NCBI GenBank assembly: GCA_023440975.1
Contig: JAEZRD010000101.1
Location: 1-15,057, forward strand
Direction of reading: 5' to 3'
Length of the DNA: 15,057 bases
Source of the DNA: Methanobacteriota archaeon
Lineage (GTDB): Archaea > Methanobacteriota > Methanobacteria > Methanobacteriales > Methanobacteriaceae
In this document: positions 6,286-12,692 of the stretch, piece after piece
How positions within the stretch are numbered: the stretch's first letter is position 1
Layout of the letters: every line of letters begins with the position of its first letter
Notes under the pieces: model-generated
The model's database searches: none
Seen by the model: the letters and a program-made list of their open reading frames with translations, nothing else
What the model was told of the DNA's origin: nothing
Program-made: the position numbers and the translations under genes

Positions 6286-6606
6286 ATGGTTGGTCTCAAT
6301 GTCCAAGAACCTGAAACTACATGTAAGGATCCAAATTGCCCTTTTCATGGTAATTTGCCTTTAAGAGGTCAAGTCCTTGAAGCTACAGTTACATCTTATA
6401 AAAATGATAGAACTGTTACTGTAGAACGTAGTTACTATAAATTCATTAAGAAATATGAAAGATACGAAAAAAGAAATTCAAAAATTAATGTTCACAAACC
6501 AGATTGTATTAATATAGAAATTGGTGATTCAGTTAAGATTGCTGAATGCAGACCTTTAAGTAAAACAAAACATTTTGTTATAGTAGAAGTTAAAGGAGAT
6601 AATTAA
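6286..6606 (+). CDS. rps17: Small-subunit ribosomal protein uS17
   Basis: 106 residues, typical archaeal uS17 (S11e-like), an OB-fold protein that binds the 5' domain of 16S rRNA. LPLRGQVLEATVTSYKNDRT, VTVERSYYKFIKKYERYEKR and INVHKPDCINIEIGDSVKIA identify it. The N-terminal extension contains CKDPNCPFHG (C13, C18, H21), a small motif common in archaeal members. The SD is GGTGAT immediately upstream, three bases before the ATG at 6286. uL14 starts one base after its stop. Confidence 0.95.
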   Translation: MVGLNVQEPETTCKDPNCPFHGNLPLRGQVLEATVTSYKNDRTVTVERSYYKFIKKYERYEKRNSKINVHKPDCINIEIGDSVKIAECRPLSKTKHFVIVEVKGDN

Positions 6607-6607
6607 A

Positions 6608-7006
6608 ATGAAAGCAACTACTTCCAATGTTACAAAAGCTTTACCTATTGGTGCTAGACTCCAATGTGTTGATAATACCGGAGCACGTGAAATTGAAATT
6701 ATATCTGTTAAAGGATATAAAGGTGTTCGCAGACGACTTGATGTCGCTGGTGTCGGTGATTTAATCATTGCTTCAGTTAAGAAAGGAACCGCTGATATGC
6801 GAAGAGAAGTTGTAGAAGCTGTTGTAGTAAGACAAAAAAAAGAATTCAGACGTGCTGATGGTCTTCGTGTTAAATTTGAAGATAATGCAGCTGTTATAAT
6901 AACTCCTGAAGGATTATTAAAAGGATCTGAAGTTAGAGGCCCTGTTGCTAAAGAAGCTGCAGATAAATGGCCTAGTGTTGGTAGTGCTGCAAGCATTTTA
7001 ATTTAA
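6608..7006 (+). CDS. rpl14: Large-subunit ribosomal protein uL14
   Basis: 132 residues, normal for archaea. uL14 sits at the subunit interface and forms intersubunit bridges. Family motifs are IGARLQCVDNTGAREIEIIS near the N-terminus, GVGDLIIASVKKGTADMRRE, VVVRQKKEFRRADGLRVKFE and DNAAVIITPEG. The SD AAAGGAGAT lies in the last codons of uS17, and the ATG is one base after that gene's stop, indicating translational coupling. uL24 follows after a short GGGTGAT-containing spacer. Confidence 0.96.
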   Translation: MKATTSNVTKALPIGARLQCVDNTGAREIEIISVKGYKGVRRRLDVAGVGDLIIASVKKGTADMRREVVEAVVVRQKKEFRRADGLRVKFEDNAAVIITPEGLLKGSEVRGPVAKEAADKWPSVGSAASILI

Positions 7007-7017
7007 GGGTGATAGTT

Positions 7018-7368
7018 ATGTCAAAACAACCAAGAAAACAAAGAAAAGCATTATACACTGCACCTTTACACCAACGTCGTAAAAGAATGAGTGTAAATTT
7101 AAGTCATGATTTAAGAGAAAAATTAGGAAGAAGAGCTATTCCTGTTAAAGTAGGAGATAAAGTTATGGTTCTTCGTGGTGATTTTAAAGGCCAAGAAGGT
7201 GAAGTACAAACTATTAACATTAAAAAATACAAAGTTACAGTTGATGGAGTTACTATTAACAAAGCTGATGGTAATGCTGTATTTTTAGAAGTTCACCCTT
7301 CCAATTTAATGATTACTGATGTAGACTTAGATGATGAAAGACGAAATAAGCATGAAAAGGAGGAATAA
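7018..7368 (+). CDS. rpl24: Large-subunit ribosomal protein uL24
   Basis: 116 residues, archaeal uL24 (L26e-like), an assembly initiator near the tunnel exit. The N-terminus MSKQPRKQRKALYTAPLHQR is characteristic, and the KOW motif runs from about residue 42 (IPVKVGDKVMVLRGDFKGQE). The C-terminus is acidic/basic (DLDDERRNKHEKEE). I chose ATG 7018 over the in-frame GTG at 7009, because that GTG is part of the SD GGGTGAT (7007-7013), and the family begins MSKQPRKQ. eS4 starts three bases after the stop, and its SD (AGGAGG, about 7358-7363) is in the last codons of this gene. Confidence 0.95.
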   Translation: MSKQPRKQRKALYTAPLHQRRKRMSVNLSHDLREKLGRRAIPVKVGDKVMVLRGDFKGQEGEVQTINIKKYKVTVDGVTINKADGNAVFLEVHPSNLMITDVDLDDERRNKHEKEE

Positions 7369-7371
7369 ATA

Positions 7372-8103
7372 ATGGCAAATATGGGATCTAGAAAACATCT
7401 TAAGAGATATAAAGCTCCTAAAACCTGGCCTATCCATCCAAAAGAAAAAACCTGGACAGTAAAACCAGCTGCAGGTCCACACGCTATTGAAGATTCCTTA
7501 TCTTTATTAGTTGTTGTTCGAGATATTTTAGGAATAGCTGATAATGCTAGAGAAGCTAAAAGAATTATTAACTCTGGAAATGTCTTAATTGATGGAAGAG
7601 TTAAAAAAGATTATAAATATCCTGTTGGATTAATGGATATTATTACAATACCAAAAAATGAAGAATCTTACAGAGTATTACTTGATAATAAACACAGATT
7701 AACTTTACTTAAAATTACTGGTGAAGATAATGATGTAAAATTATCCAAAATTGTTAATAAAACTACAGTTAAAGGTGGAAAAACTCAATTCAATTTTCAT
7801 GATGGTAGAAATTTATTAGCTGATGCTGATTACAAAGTTGGAGATGTATTAAGTTTAAAAGTACCTGAACAAGATGTTCAAAATGCATTTAAATTAGAAG
7901 AAGGAGCTATTGTTTTAGTAACTGGTGGTAAACATACTGGTGAAATAGGTAAAGTTTCTGAAATAATTATTAATGAATCTTCAAATCCAAATACTGTAGT
8001 TATTGAAAACAGTAAGAATGATAATTTCTTAACTCTTAAAGATTACGCATTTGTAATTGGTGAAGAAAAACCATCAATCAAGTTATTGGAGGTTAATCAA
8101 TGA
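7372..8103 (+). CDS. rps4e: Small-subunit ribosomal protein eS4
   Basis: 243 residues, the usual length. eS4 is an archaeal/eukaryotic small-subunit protein with three modules. The N-terminal MGSRKHLKRYKAPKTWPIHP is diagnostic. An S4-type RNA-binding domain follows at about residues 42-95 (AREAKRIINSGNVLIDGRV), and a KOW motif at about 177-205 (EGAIVLVTGGKHTGEIGKVS). The start ATG at 7372 has a good SD in the preceding gene. Its TGA stop overlaps the next start codon (ATGA at 8100-8103), a four-base overlap typical of coupled genes. Confidence 0.96.
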   Translation: MANMGSRKHLKRYKAPKTWPIHPKEKTWTVKPAAGPHAIEDSLSLLVVVRDILGIADNAREAKRIINSGNVLIDGRVKKDYKYPVGLMDIITIPKNEESYRVLLDNKHRLTLLKITGEDNDVKLSKIVNKTTVKGGKTQFNFHDGRNLLADADYKVGDVLSLKVPEQDVQNAFKLEEGAIVLVTGGKHTGEIGKVSEIIINESSNPNTVVIENSKNDNFLTLKDYAFVIGEEKPSIKLLEVNQ

Positions 8104-8627
8104 ATGTTATGGATCAAATATTAGTTTCTAAAGCTACCGTAAATATAGGTGTTGGAGAATCTGGTGAAAGATTATCCCGTGCAATGGTTTTACTTGAAGA
8201 AATGTGCGAACAAAAACCAGTTAAAACTTATTCTAAAGTTACTAACCCTGAATTTGGTATTCGTAAAAGACAACCAATTGCTTGTAAAGTTACTTTACGT
8301 GGTGAAAAAGCTGATCGTGTTATTAAAATGGTTTTAGAAGGTATTAATAATAAAATTAAACCTACTCAATTTGATAACCAAGGTAACTTATCTTTTGGTA
8401 TAAGAGAACATATTGATATTCCTGGAATGAAATATAATCCAGATATTGGTATATTCGGTATGGATGTATCTGTAACTTTTGAAAAACCAGGATACAGAAT
8501 ATCTAAAAGAAAAATCCAAAATAAAAGAATTCCAAGTAAACACAAAATTACTAGAGAAGAAACCATGAAATTCATGGAAGAAAACTTTAAAGTTAATCTT
8601 GTAGATGAAATAATTGAAACTTATTAA
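8100..8627 (+). CDS. rpl5: Large-subunit ribosomal protein uL5
   Basis: 175 residues, normal for archaeal uL5 (L11e-like). uL5 binds 5S rRNA in the central protuberance together with uL18 and contacts the P-site tRNA. TVNIGVGESGERLSRAMVLL, EMCEQKPVKTYSKVTNPEF and GIRKRQPIACKVTLRG identify it, and FGIREHIDIPGMKYNPDIGI is also conserved. I keep ATG 8100 because GGAGG at about 8090-8094 is well spaced to it; an in-frame ATG at 8109 is the alternative. It overlaps the eS4 stop by four bases. Confidence 0.96.
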   Translation: MNVMDQILVSKATVNIGVGESGERLSRAMVLLEEMCEQKPVKTYSKVTNPEFGIRKRQPIACKVTLRGEKADRVIKMVLEGINNKIKPTQFDNQGNLSFGIREHIDIPGMKYNPDIGIFGMDVSVTFEKPGYRISKRKIQNKRIPSKHKITREETMKFMEENFKVNLVDEIIETY

Positions 8628-8646
8628 ACTTAATTAAGGTGATAAT

Positions 8647-8790
8647 TTGCCAAGAAAATACGGTAGAGCAGCAAAAAAATGTAGTCGATGTGGAGATCAT
8701 TCTGCTATGGTCAGTCGTTATGGATTAAATTTATGTCGACAATGCTTCAGAGAAGTCGCCCCAAAGATTGGATTTAAGAAATATAATTAA
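8647..8790 (+). CDS. rps14: Small-subunit ribosomal protein uS14, zinc-binding form, TTG start
   Basis: 47 residues, near the roughly 50 usual for archaeal uS14 (S29e-like), a zinc protein in the small-subunit head close to the decoding region. Four cysteines, C12-x2-C15 and C30-x2-C33, form the zinc site. The N-terminus PRKYGRAAKKCSRCG and the C-terminus FREVAPKIGFKKYN are typical. It starts with TTG at 8647-8649, supported by GGTGAT four bases upstream and by the family start M-P-[RK]-K-[YF]-G. Its size and non-ATG start make it easy to miss. It lies between uL5 and uS8, as expected. Confidence 0.95.
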   Translation: MPRKYGRAAKKCSRCGDHSAMVSRYGLNLCRQCFREVAPKIGFKKYN

Positions 8791-8840
8791 ATAGTAAATT
8801 TTTTACAAAAAAATAATAAAAATGAAAAGGTGTTATAGTT

Positions 8841-9233
8841 ATGACTCTTATGGATCCTCTTGCAGATGCTTTAACTAACATAAGAAACAATGAATTACAA
8901 GTAAATGATCATTGTACTATTAGCCCAGCATCAAAATTAATTGGGCAAGTTTTAAGCACAATGCAAAAAGAGAATTATATAGATGAATTTGAATATATAG
9001 ATGACAATAAGGCTGGAAAATTCGAAGTTGAATTAGATGGTAACATTAATCAATGTGGTGTTATTAAGCCTCGTCATGCTGTAAAGAAAGATGAATTTGA
9101 GAAATTTGAAAAAAGATATTTACCAGCAAAAAATTTCGGTATTTTAATCGTTACTACTCCTGAAGGTATTATGACCCATAAGGAAGCTAAAGAACGAGGT
9201 ATCGGTGGAAGATTGTTGGCTTACATGTATTAG
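8841..9233 (+). CDS. rps8: Small-subunit ribosomal protein uS8
   Basis: 130 residues, normal archaeal length. uS8 binds helix 21 of 16S rRNA and is central to assembly of the small-subunit platform. MDPLADALTNIRNNELQ at the N-terminus, VIKPRHAVKKDEFEKFEKRY in the middle, and GILIVTTPEGIMTHKEAKER followed by GIGGRLLAYMY at the end are diagnostic. The SD AGGTGTT lies about six bases before ATG 8841. A 50-base AT-rich spacer separates it from uS14, with a minor 5-bp GTAAA/TTTAC hairpin at 8794-8806. It ends with TAG, and uL6 begins ten bases later. Confidence 0.96.
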   Translation: MTLMDPLADALTNIRNNELQVNDHCTISPASKLIGQVLSTMQKENYIDEFEYIDDNKAGKFEVELDGNINQCGVIKPRHAVKKDEFEKFEKRYLPAKNFGILIVTTPEGIMTHKEAKERGIGGRLLAYMY

Positions 9234-9243
9234 GTGATTAAGT

Positions 9244-9792
9244 ATGGTATTAGCTGCAGCTATTAAGGAAGAAATTGAAATTCCTGAAGGCGTTGAAGTT
9301 AACATTGAAAAAGTTAACATTAAAGACACTGTTACTGTTAAAGGACCAAAGGGTGAAACTTTTAGAAAATTCAATTATCCTAACTTAACAATTAACAAAG
9401 AAGAAGATACTGTTGTAATAGAATCTACTTTCCCAAAGAAACATGATAAAGCTATGGTAGGTACTACTACTGCTCATATTAAAAATATGATCACTGGTGT
9501 TACTGATGGTTTCACTTACAAAATGAAAATCGTATTTGCTCACTTTCCAATGACTGTTAAAGTTCAAGGAGATATAGTTAATATTGATAATTTTATTGGA
9601 GAAAGAAGCCCTAGACATTCCAAGATTGTTGGTTCTGCTAAAGTCAGCGTAAAAGGTGACGAAGTAACTATTACTGGTATAAATAAAGAAGATGTTGGTC
9701 AAACAATGGCTAACTTAGAACAAGCTACTAAAATTATTGGTAAAGATCCTAGAGTCTTCCAAGATGGTATTTACTTAGTTAGCAAAGAATAA
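9244..9792 (+). CDS. rpl6: Large-subunit ribosomal protein uL6
   Basis: 182 residues, normal for archaeal uL6 (L9e-like), a protein of two repeated alpha/beta domains near the factor-binding site and the sarcin-ricin loop. Domain one covers about residues 1-80 (IPEGVEVNIEKVNIKDTVTV, KGPKGETFRKFNYP). Domain two covers about 85-175 (GVTDGFTYKMKIVFAHFPMT, IDNFIGERSPR, DPRVFQDGIYLV at the end). The SD GGTGAT lies five bases before ATG 9244. eL32 follows 24 bases after its stop. Confidence 0.95.
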   Translation: MVLAAAIKEEIEIPEGVEVNIEKVNIKDTVTVKGPKGETFRKFNYPNLTINKEEDTVVIESTFPKKHDKAMVGTTTAHIKNMITGVTDGFTYKMKIVFAHFPMTVKVQGDIVNIDNFIGERSPRHSKIVGSAKVSVKGDEVTITGINKEDVGQTMANLEQATKIIGKDPRVFQDGIYLVSKE

Positions 9793-9816
9793 ATTGAGTT
9801 ATTATTGGTGATTATA

Positions 9817-10146
9817 ATGAATAAGAAATTTAATAGACAAGAATATGCTCGTTACAAAAAATTAGGTAATAATAAATGGAGACGTCCTAGAGGTAAAACC
9901 AGTAAAATGCGAAGATATGAAGCTGGAAAACCTGATATGCCTGCTATAGGCTATGGTTCCCCTAAAACTACAAGAGGTTTACATCCTTCTGGATACAAAG
10001 ACATTCTTGTATATAATGTAAAAGAATTAGAAAATATTGATCCTGAAACTGAAGCTGCTAGAATTAGTGCTTCTATTGGTGCTAGAAAAAAATCTATTAT
10101 GTTAGAAAAAGCATCTGAATTAGGAATTAAAATATTAAATAAATAA
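9817..10146 (+). CDS. rpl32e: Large-subunit ribosomal protein eL32
   Basis: 109 residues as I define it. eL32 is an archaeal/eukaryotic surface protein of the large subunit. Its conserved core is visible in FNRQEYARYKKLGNNKWRRP, RGKTSKMRRYEAGKPDMP and IGYGSPKTTRGLHPSGYKD. The ATG at 9817 is preferred over the in-frame TTG at 9805, because that TTG is the first part of the SD TTGGTGAT (9805-9812), four bases before the ATG. It is the last gene before a 377-base gap, so the operon may end or pause here. Archaeal eL32 is variable at the N-terminus; this is a short form. Confidence 0.93.
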   Translation: MNKKFNRQEYARYKKLGNNKWRRPRGKTSKMRRYEAGKPDMPAIGYGSPKTTRGLHPSGYKDILVYNVKELENIDPETEAARISASIGARKKSIMLEKASELGIKILNK

Positions 10147-10171
10147 GTTTTTATTATAGTGAAAAGTTTTT

Positions 10172-10193
10172 ATCATTTTCTATGAAAAATGAT
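10172..10193 (+). terminator. Hairpin downstream of eL32
   Basis: ATCATTTT (10172-10179) and AAAATGAT (10186-10193) form eight perfect pairs around a six-base loop. It starts 26 bases after the eL32 stop. The sequence after it has TTT only, so it is a weak terminator or a 3'-end stabilising element. Confidence 0.4.
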
Positions 10194-10234
10194 TATTTCC
10201 AAATTGTATTAATGATTATCAAGAAAAAAATTAC

Positions 10235-10242
10235 TTTATAAA
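10235..10242 (+). promoter_or_regulatory. Candidate TATA box in the eL32-eL19 gap
   Basis: TTTATAAA is preceded by GAAAAAAATTAC, which resembles an archaeal purine-rich TFB element. The normal spacing predicts initiation near 10262-10267, exactly where the sequence turns from AT-only to G-rich. It could drive a small transcript, or the eL19-uL15 genes with a long leader. Confidence 0.45.
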
Positions 10243-10263
10243 CTACTTAGTAAAATTAGAAAA

Positions 10264-10372
10264 ATTATGTGGGTGTTATTTGGAATGGTATGGGATTATG
10301 GAGCACAGTCTGTAACCTCAAATCAAACTTCAAATGACAATATTTGAAAAATATTATTTTTCAACATTTTTC
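10264..10372 (+). ncRNA. Candidate small RNA or leaderless 26-codon micro-ORF
   Basis: A G-rich island (10267-10320, about 43% G+C by hand count, in a gap that is otherwise nearly all A/T) begins about 25 bases after the TATA-like box. It ends in a perfect 8-bp hairpin (10345-10363) followed by a T-rich stretch. The transcript could fold through ATTTG (10278-10282) with CAAAT (10319-10323), and GGT (10287-10289) with ACC (10315-10317). Alternatively, ATG at 10267 opens a 26-codon frame (MWVLFGMVWDYGAQSVTSNQ, then TSNDNI) ending in TGA at 10345-10347. This has no SD, so it would have to be leaderless. I recognise neither the RNA nor the peptide. Confidence 0.35.
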
Positions 10373-10420
10373 TAAAACTTTATTAAGCAAATATAATTCA
10401 TTGTAAAATTTAAGGGAAAA

Positions 10421-10456
10421 AAACTTGAAAAAATGAAATTATTTTATTTCAAGCTT
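10421..10456 (+). promoter_or_regulatory. Bulged inverted repeat upstream of eL19
   Basis: CTTGAAA at 10424-10430 pairs with TTTCAAG at 10447-10453. The stem continues inward with AAAT (10431-10434) and ATTT (10441-10444) past a two-base bulge, around a six-base loop. Outside one mismatch, AA/TT pairs extend it. At DNA level it could be an operator for an eL19 promoter; at RNA level, a terminator or leader element. Confidence 0.35.
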
Positions 10457-10523
10457 AAATAAGAATAATTCAATAATAAAAAAAATTAAATCAATACTTT
10501 AAAAAATAATTGGAGGATTATTA

Positions 10524-10970
10524 ATGAATCTTACAACTCAAAAAAGATTAGCTGCTAGTATTCTTAAAGTAGGAGTTAACCGGGTATGGATTGATCCTGA
10601 AGAAATCGAAGAAGTTTCTAGAGCTATCACTAGAGATTCAGTTCGTCAACTTATCGATCAAGGTATTATTAAAGCTAAACCTGAAAAAGGTATTAGTAGT
10701 TACAGATCTAAAAAGATTAAAGAACAAAAAGCAAAAGGTAAACGTAAAGGAAGAGGTAGTATAAAAGGAGCTAAAAAAGCTCGAAACCCTAAGAAGAAAG
10801 CTTGGATGACTACAATCAGAGCTTTAAGAGGGGAATTAAAAGATATGCGTGATGCAGAGGAAATTGATCCTACTACCTATCGTAAATTATATAAAATGGC
10901 TAAAGGTGGAGCCTTCAGAAGTAAATCTTACATGAAGACATACGCACGTGACCATGAGTTAATCAAATAG
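10524..10970 (+). CDS. rpl19e: Large-subunit ribosomal protein eL19
   Basis: 148 residues, the usual archaeal length. eL19 is a helical archaeal/eukaryotic protein that makes contacts across the subunit interface. NLTTQKRLAASILKVGVNRV, DPEEIEEVSRAITRDSVRQL and IDQGIIKAKPEKGISSYRS, then a very basic hinge (KAKGKRKGRGSIKGAKKAR) and WMTTIRALRGELKDMRD, match the family in order. The SD TTGGAGGATT precedes ATG 10524 after a long leader, so it is probably the first gene of a second transcription unit. Stop is TAG; uL18 begins 12 bases later. Confidence 0.96.
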   Translation: MNLTTQKRLAASILKVGVNRVWIDPEEIEEVSRAITRDSVRQLIDQGIIKAKPEKGISSYRSKKIKEQKAKGKRKGRGSIKGAKKARNPKKKAWMTTIRALRGELKDMRDAEEIDPTTYRKLYKMAKGGAFRSKSYMKTYARDHELIK

Positions 10971-10982
10971 GAGGAATGAACT

Positions 10983-11561
10983 ATGGCACACGGATCAAAT
11001 TATAAAGTAGCATTCAGAAGAAGAAGAGAAGGAAAAACTGACTATGCTCAAAGATTAAATTTAGTAAAAATTGATACAAACAGATTAGTTGTTAGAGTTT
11101 CAAATGCTAATGTTATTGTTCAAGTTGTTAAAATTGGTAAAAACGGTGATGAAACTGTTGTATCTGCTCATAGTAAAGAACTTAATAAATTAGGTTGGAA
11201 AGCAGGTAATAAAAATACTAGTGCTGTTTATTTAACTGGATATTTATGCGGTAAAAAAGCAGTAGCTGCAGGTATTGAAGAAGCAGTTGCAGATATTGGT
11301 TTAAAATCTCCTATTAAAGGTTCTAAAATATTTGCAGCAATTAAAGGTGCTGCAGATGCTGGTTTAGAAGTACCATATGGTGAAAAAGTACTTCCTAGTG
11401 AAGATCGTATTAATGGTCAACACATAGCTGATTATGCTGAATCTTTAGAAGATGAAGAATTAAAAGCTAAGTTCAGTAAATACTTAGAAAATGATCTTCA
11501 ACCTGTAGATTTACCAGATCACTTTGAAGAAATTAAAAATAAAATTGATGATGAGGTATAA
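10983..11561 (+). CDS. rpl18: Large-subunit ribosomal protein uL18
   Basis: 192 residues, the long archaeal form (L5e-like), which binds 5S rRNA with uL5 in the central protuberance. AHGSNYKVAFRRRREGKTDY at the N-terminus, RLVVRVSNANVIVQVV, AGNKNTSAVYLTGYLCGKKA and PIKGSKIFAAIKGAADAGLE identify it. The SD AGGAGG overlaps the eL19 TAG stop, with ATG at 10983. The C-terminal 40 residues are acidic. Its last codons contain GAGGT, which serves uS5, two bases after the stop. Confidence 0.96.
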   Translation: MAHGSNYKVAFRRRREGKTDYAQRLNLVKIDTNRLVVRVSNANVIVQVVKIGKNGDETVVSAHSKELNKLGWKAGNKNTSAVYLTGYLCGKKAVAAGIEEAVADIGLKSPIKGSKIFAAIKGAADAGLEVPYGEKVLPSEDRINGQHIADYAESLEDEELKAKFSKYLENDLQPVDLPDHFEEIKNKIDDEV

Positions 11562-11563
11562 CT

Positions 11564-12208
11564 ATGAGTTTTAATATTGATGAATGGGAACCTACAACCA
11601 AAATCGGTACTCAAGTAAAAGAAGGTACTATTACTGATATTGATGAAATTATTGAAAAAGGTTTACCTATAATGGAATTAGAAATAGTAGATGCCTTACT
11701 TCCAGACCTTGAAGAAGAAGTAATGGATGTTAACTTAGTTCAAAGAATGCACAAATCTGGAAGAAAAGTAAACTTCAGAGTTATTGTTGCAGTCGGTAAC
11801 AAAAATGGTTATGTCGGTTTAGGTCAAGGTAAAGCTAGAGAAGTAGGTCCTGCTATTAGAAAAGCAGTTGATAATGCTAAATATAACATTATTAAAGTTA
11901 GAAGAGGCTGTGGAGATTGGGGTTGTGTTTGTGGTAGAGAACACACTGTACCTTTCAAAGTCACTGGTAACATGGGTAGTGTAGATGTAACTTTAATTCC
12001 AGCTCCTGCAGGTGTAGGATTAGCTGTTGGTGATGTTGGAAAAACTATCTTAGGTTTAGCAGGTATTCAAGATGTTTGGAGTAGTGCAAGTGGACAAACC
12101 CAAACTACTGTTAACTTTGCATTTGCTGTATTTGATGCTTTAAAAGAATTAAGTAAAGTAAAAGCTACTGAAGGAGAATTAAAGAGCATGGGAGTAAGCT
12201 CTAAATAA
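11564..12208 (+). CDS. rps5: Small-subunit ribosomal protein uS5
   Basis: 214 residues, the archaeal uS5 (S2e-like) length. uS5 lies at the mRNA entry channel with uS3 and contributes to decoding fidelity. The double-stranded-RNA-binding-like domain is at about residues 52-115 (NFRVIVAVGNKNGYVGLGQG, KAREVGPAIRKAV). A cysteine cluster, C116, C121 and C123 in RGCGDWGCVCGREHTVPF, is typical of archaeal members. The C-terminal domain contains VDVTLIPAPAGVGLAVGDV and GKTILGLAGIQDVWS. The start ATG at 11564 has GAGGT inside the preceding gene. Confidence 0.97.
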   Translation: MSFNIDEWEPTTKIGTQVKEGTITDIDEIIEKGLPIMELEIVDALLPDLEEEVMDVNLVQRMHKSGRKVNFRVIVAVGNKNGYVGLGQGKAREVGPAIRKAVDNAKYNIIKVRRGCGDWGCVCGREHTVPFKVTGNMGSVDVTLIPAPAGVGLAVGDVGKTILGLAGIQDVWSSASGQTQTTVNFAFAVFDALKELSKVKATEGELKSMGVSSK

Positions 12209-12220
12209 TTTGGTGATATC

Positions 12221-12679
12221 ATGTTTTTTGTTATAAGAATTAGAGGTACTACAGGTGTCATTGAAGACACTAAAGATACATTACAAATGTTAAATCTTAC
12301 TAGAATTAGCCATGCTGTTTTAGTTGAAGAAAATCCTAGTATGAATGGTATGCTTCAAAAAGCAAAAGATTACATTACTTGGGGAGAAATCGACGCTGAA
12401 ACATTATCTGAAATCATAGAAAAAAGAGGAAAACTTGTTGGTGGAGATAAAATCACTGAAGAATATCTTAAAGAAAATACTGATTATTCTTCCTTTGATG
12501 AATTAGCTAATGCATTAATTAATGCTGAAATTAAAGCTAAGGATATTAATATGAAACCTGTTTTCCGTTTACACCCTCCTAGAAAAGGATATAAATCTAT
12601 CCGTGTTTCTGTTAATGAAGGAGGAGATCTTGGTTACAGAGGCGAAGAAATTATTAATCTCGCAAAGAGAATGAGTTAA
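12221..12679 (+). CDS. rpl30: Large-subunit ribosomal protein uL30
   Basis: 152 residues, the long archaeal form (L7e-like) rather than the roughly 60-residue bacterial one. MFFVIRIRGTTGVIEDTKDT, LQMLNLTRISHAVLVEENPS, the central KAKDYITWGEIDAETLSEII and RKGYKSIRVSVNEGGDLGYR near the end identify it; RLHPPRKGYK is a conserved basic motif. ATG 12221 has GGTGAT three bases upstream. uL15 follows after a spacer carrying GGGTGAT. Confidence 0.95.
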   Translation: MFFVIRIRGTTGVIEDTKDTLQMLNLTRISHAVLVEENPSMNGMLQKAKDYITWGEIDAETLSEIIEKRGKLVGGDKITEEYLKENTDYSSFDELANALINAEIKAKDINMKPVFRLHPPRKGYKSIRVSVNEGGDLGYRGEEIINLAKRMS

Positions 12680-12692
12680 GTGGGTGATTATG

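Larger units (their letters stand above)
10147..10523 (+). other. 377-base gap between eL32 and eL19 with several structured elements
   Basis: No long reading frame is present on either strand. In order, the gap contains a hairpin just after the eL32 stop (10172-10193), a TATA-like box (10235-10242), a G-rich island with a 26-codon reading frame (10267-10347), two overlapping hairpins (10329-10363) and a bulged hairpin (10421-10456). An AT-only stretch then leads to the eL19 SD. The amount of structure is greater than in any other gap of the window. Confidence 0.65.

Noticed and set aside
6556..6996. 146-codon open frame on the - strand within uL14
   Set aside because: It overlaps the whole uL14 gene, is Ser/Thr/Leu-rich as expected for an antisense shadow, and has no supporting context.
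7009..7011. GTG start for uL24, giving three extra residues
   Set aside because: The GTG is part of the SD GGGTGAT. ATG 7018 has the correct spacing and the family N-terminus.
8794..8806. Terminator between uS14 and uS8
   Set aside because: It is only five A-T-rich pairs around TTT. It is too weak to call in such AT-rich DNA.
9805..9807. TTG start for eL32, giving four extra residues
   Set aside because: It overlaps the SD TTGGTGAT; ATG 9817 is four bases downstream of that site.
10264..10323. tRNA gene in the G-rich island
   Set aside because: No cloverleaf, T-arm GTTC motif or acceptor stem can be drawn.
12684..12692. GTG 12684 or ATG 12690 as the uL15 start
   Set aside because: The GTG is inside the SD, and ATG 12690 is only one base from it. 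ATG 12693 matches the spacing of neighbouring genes.
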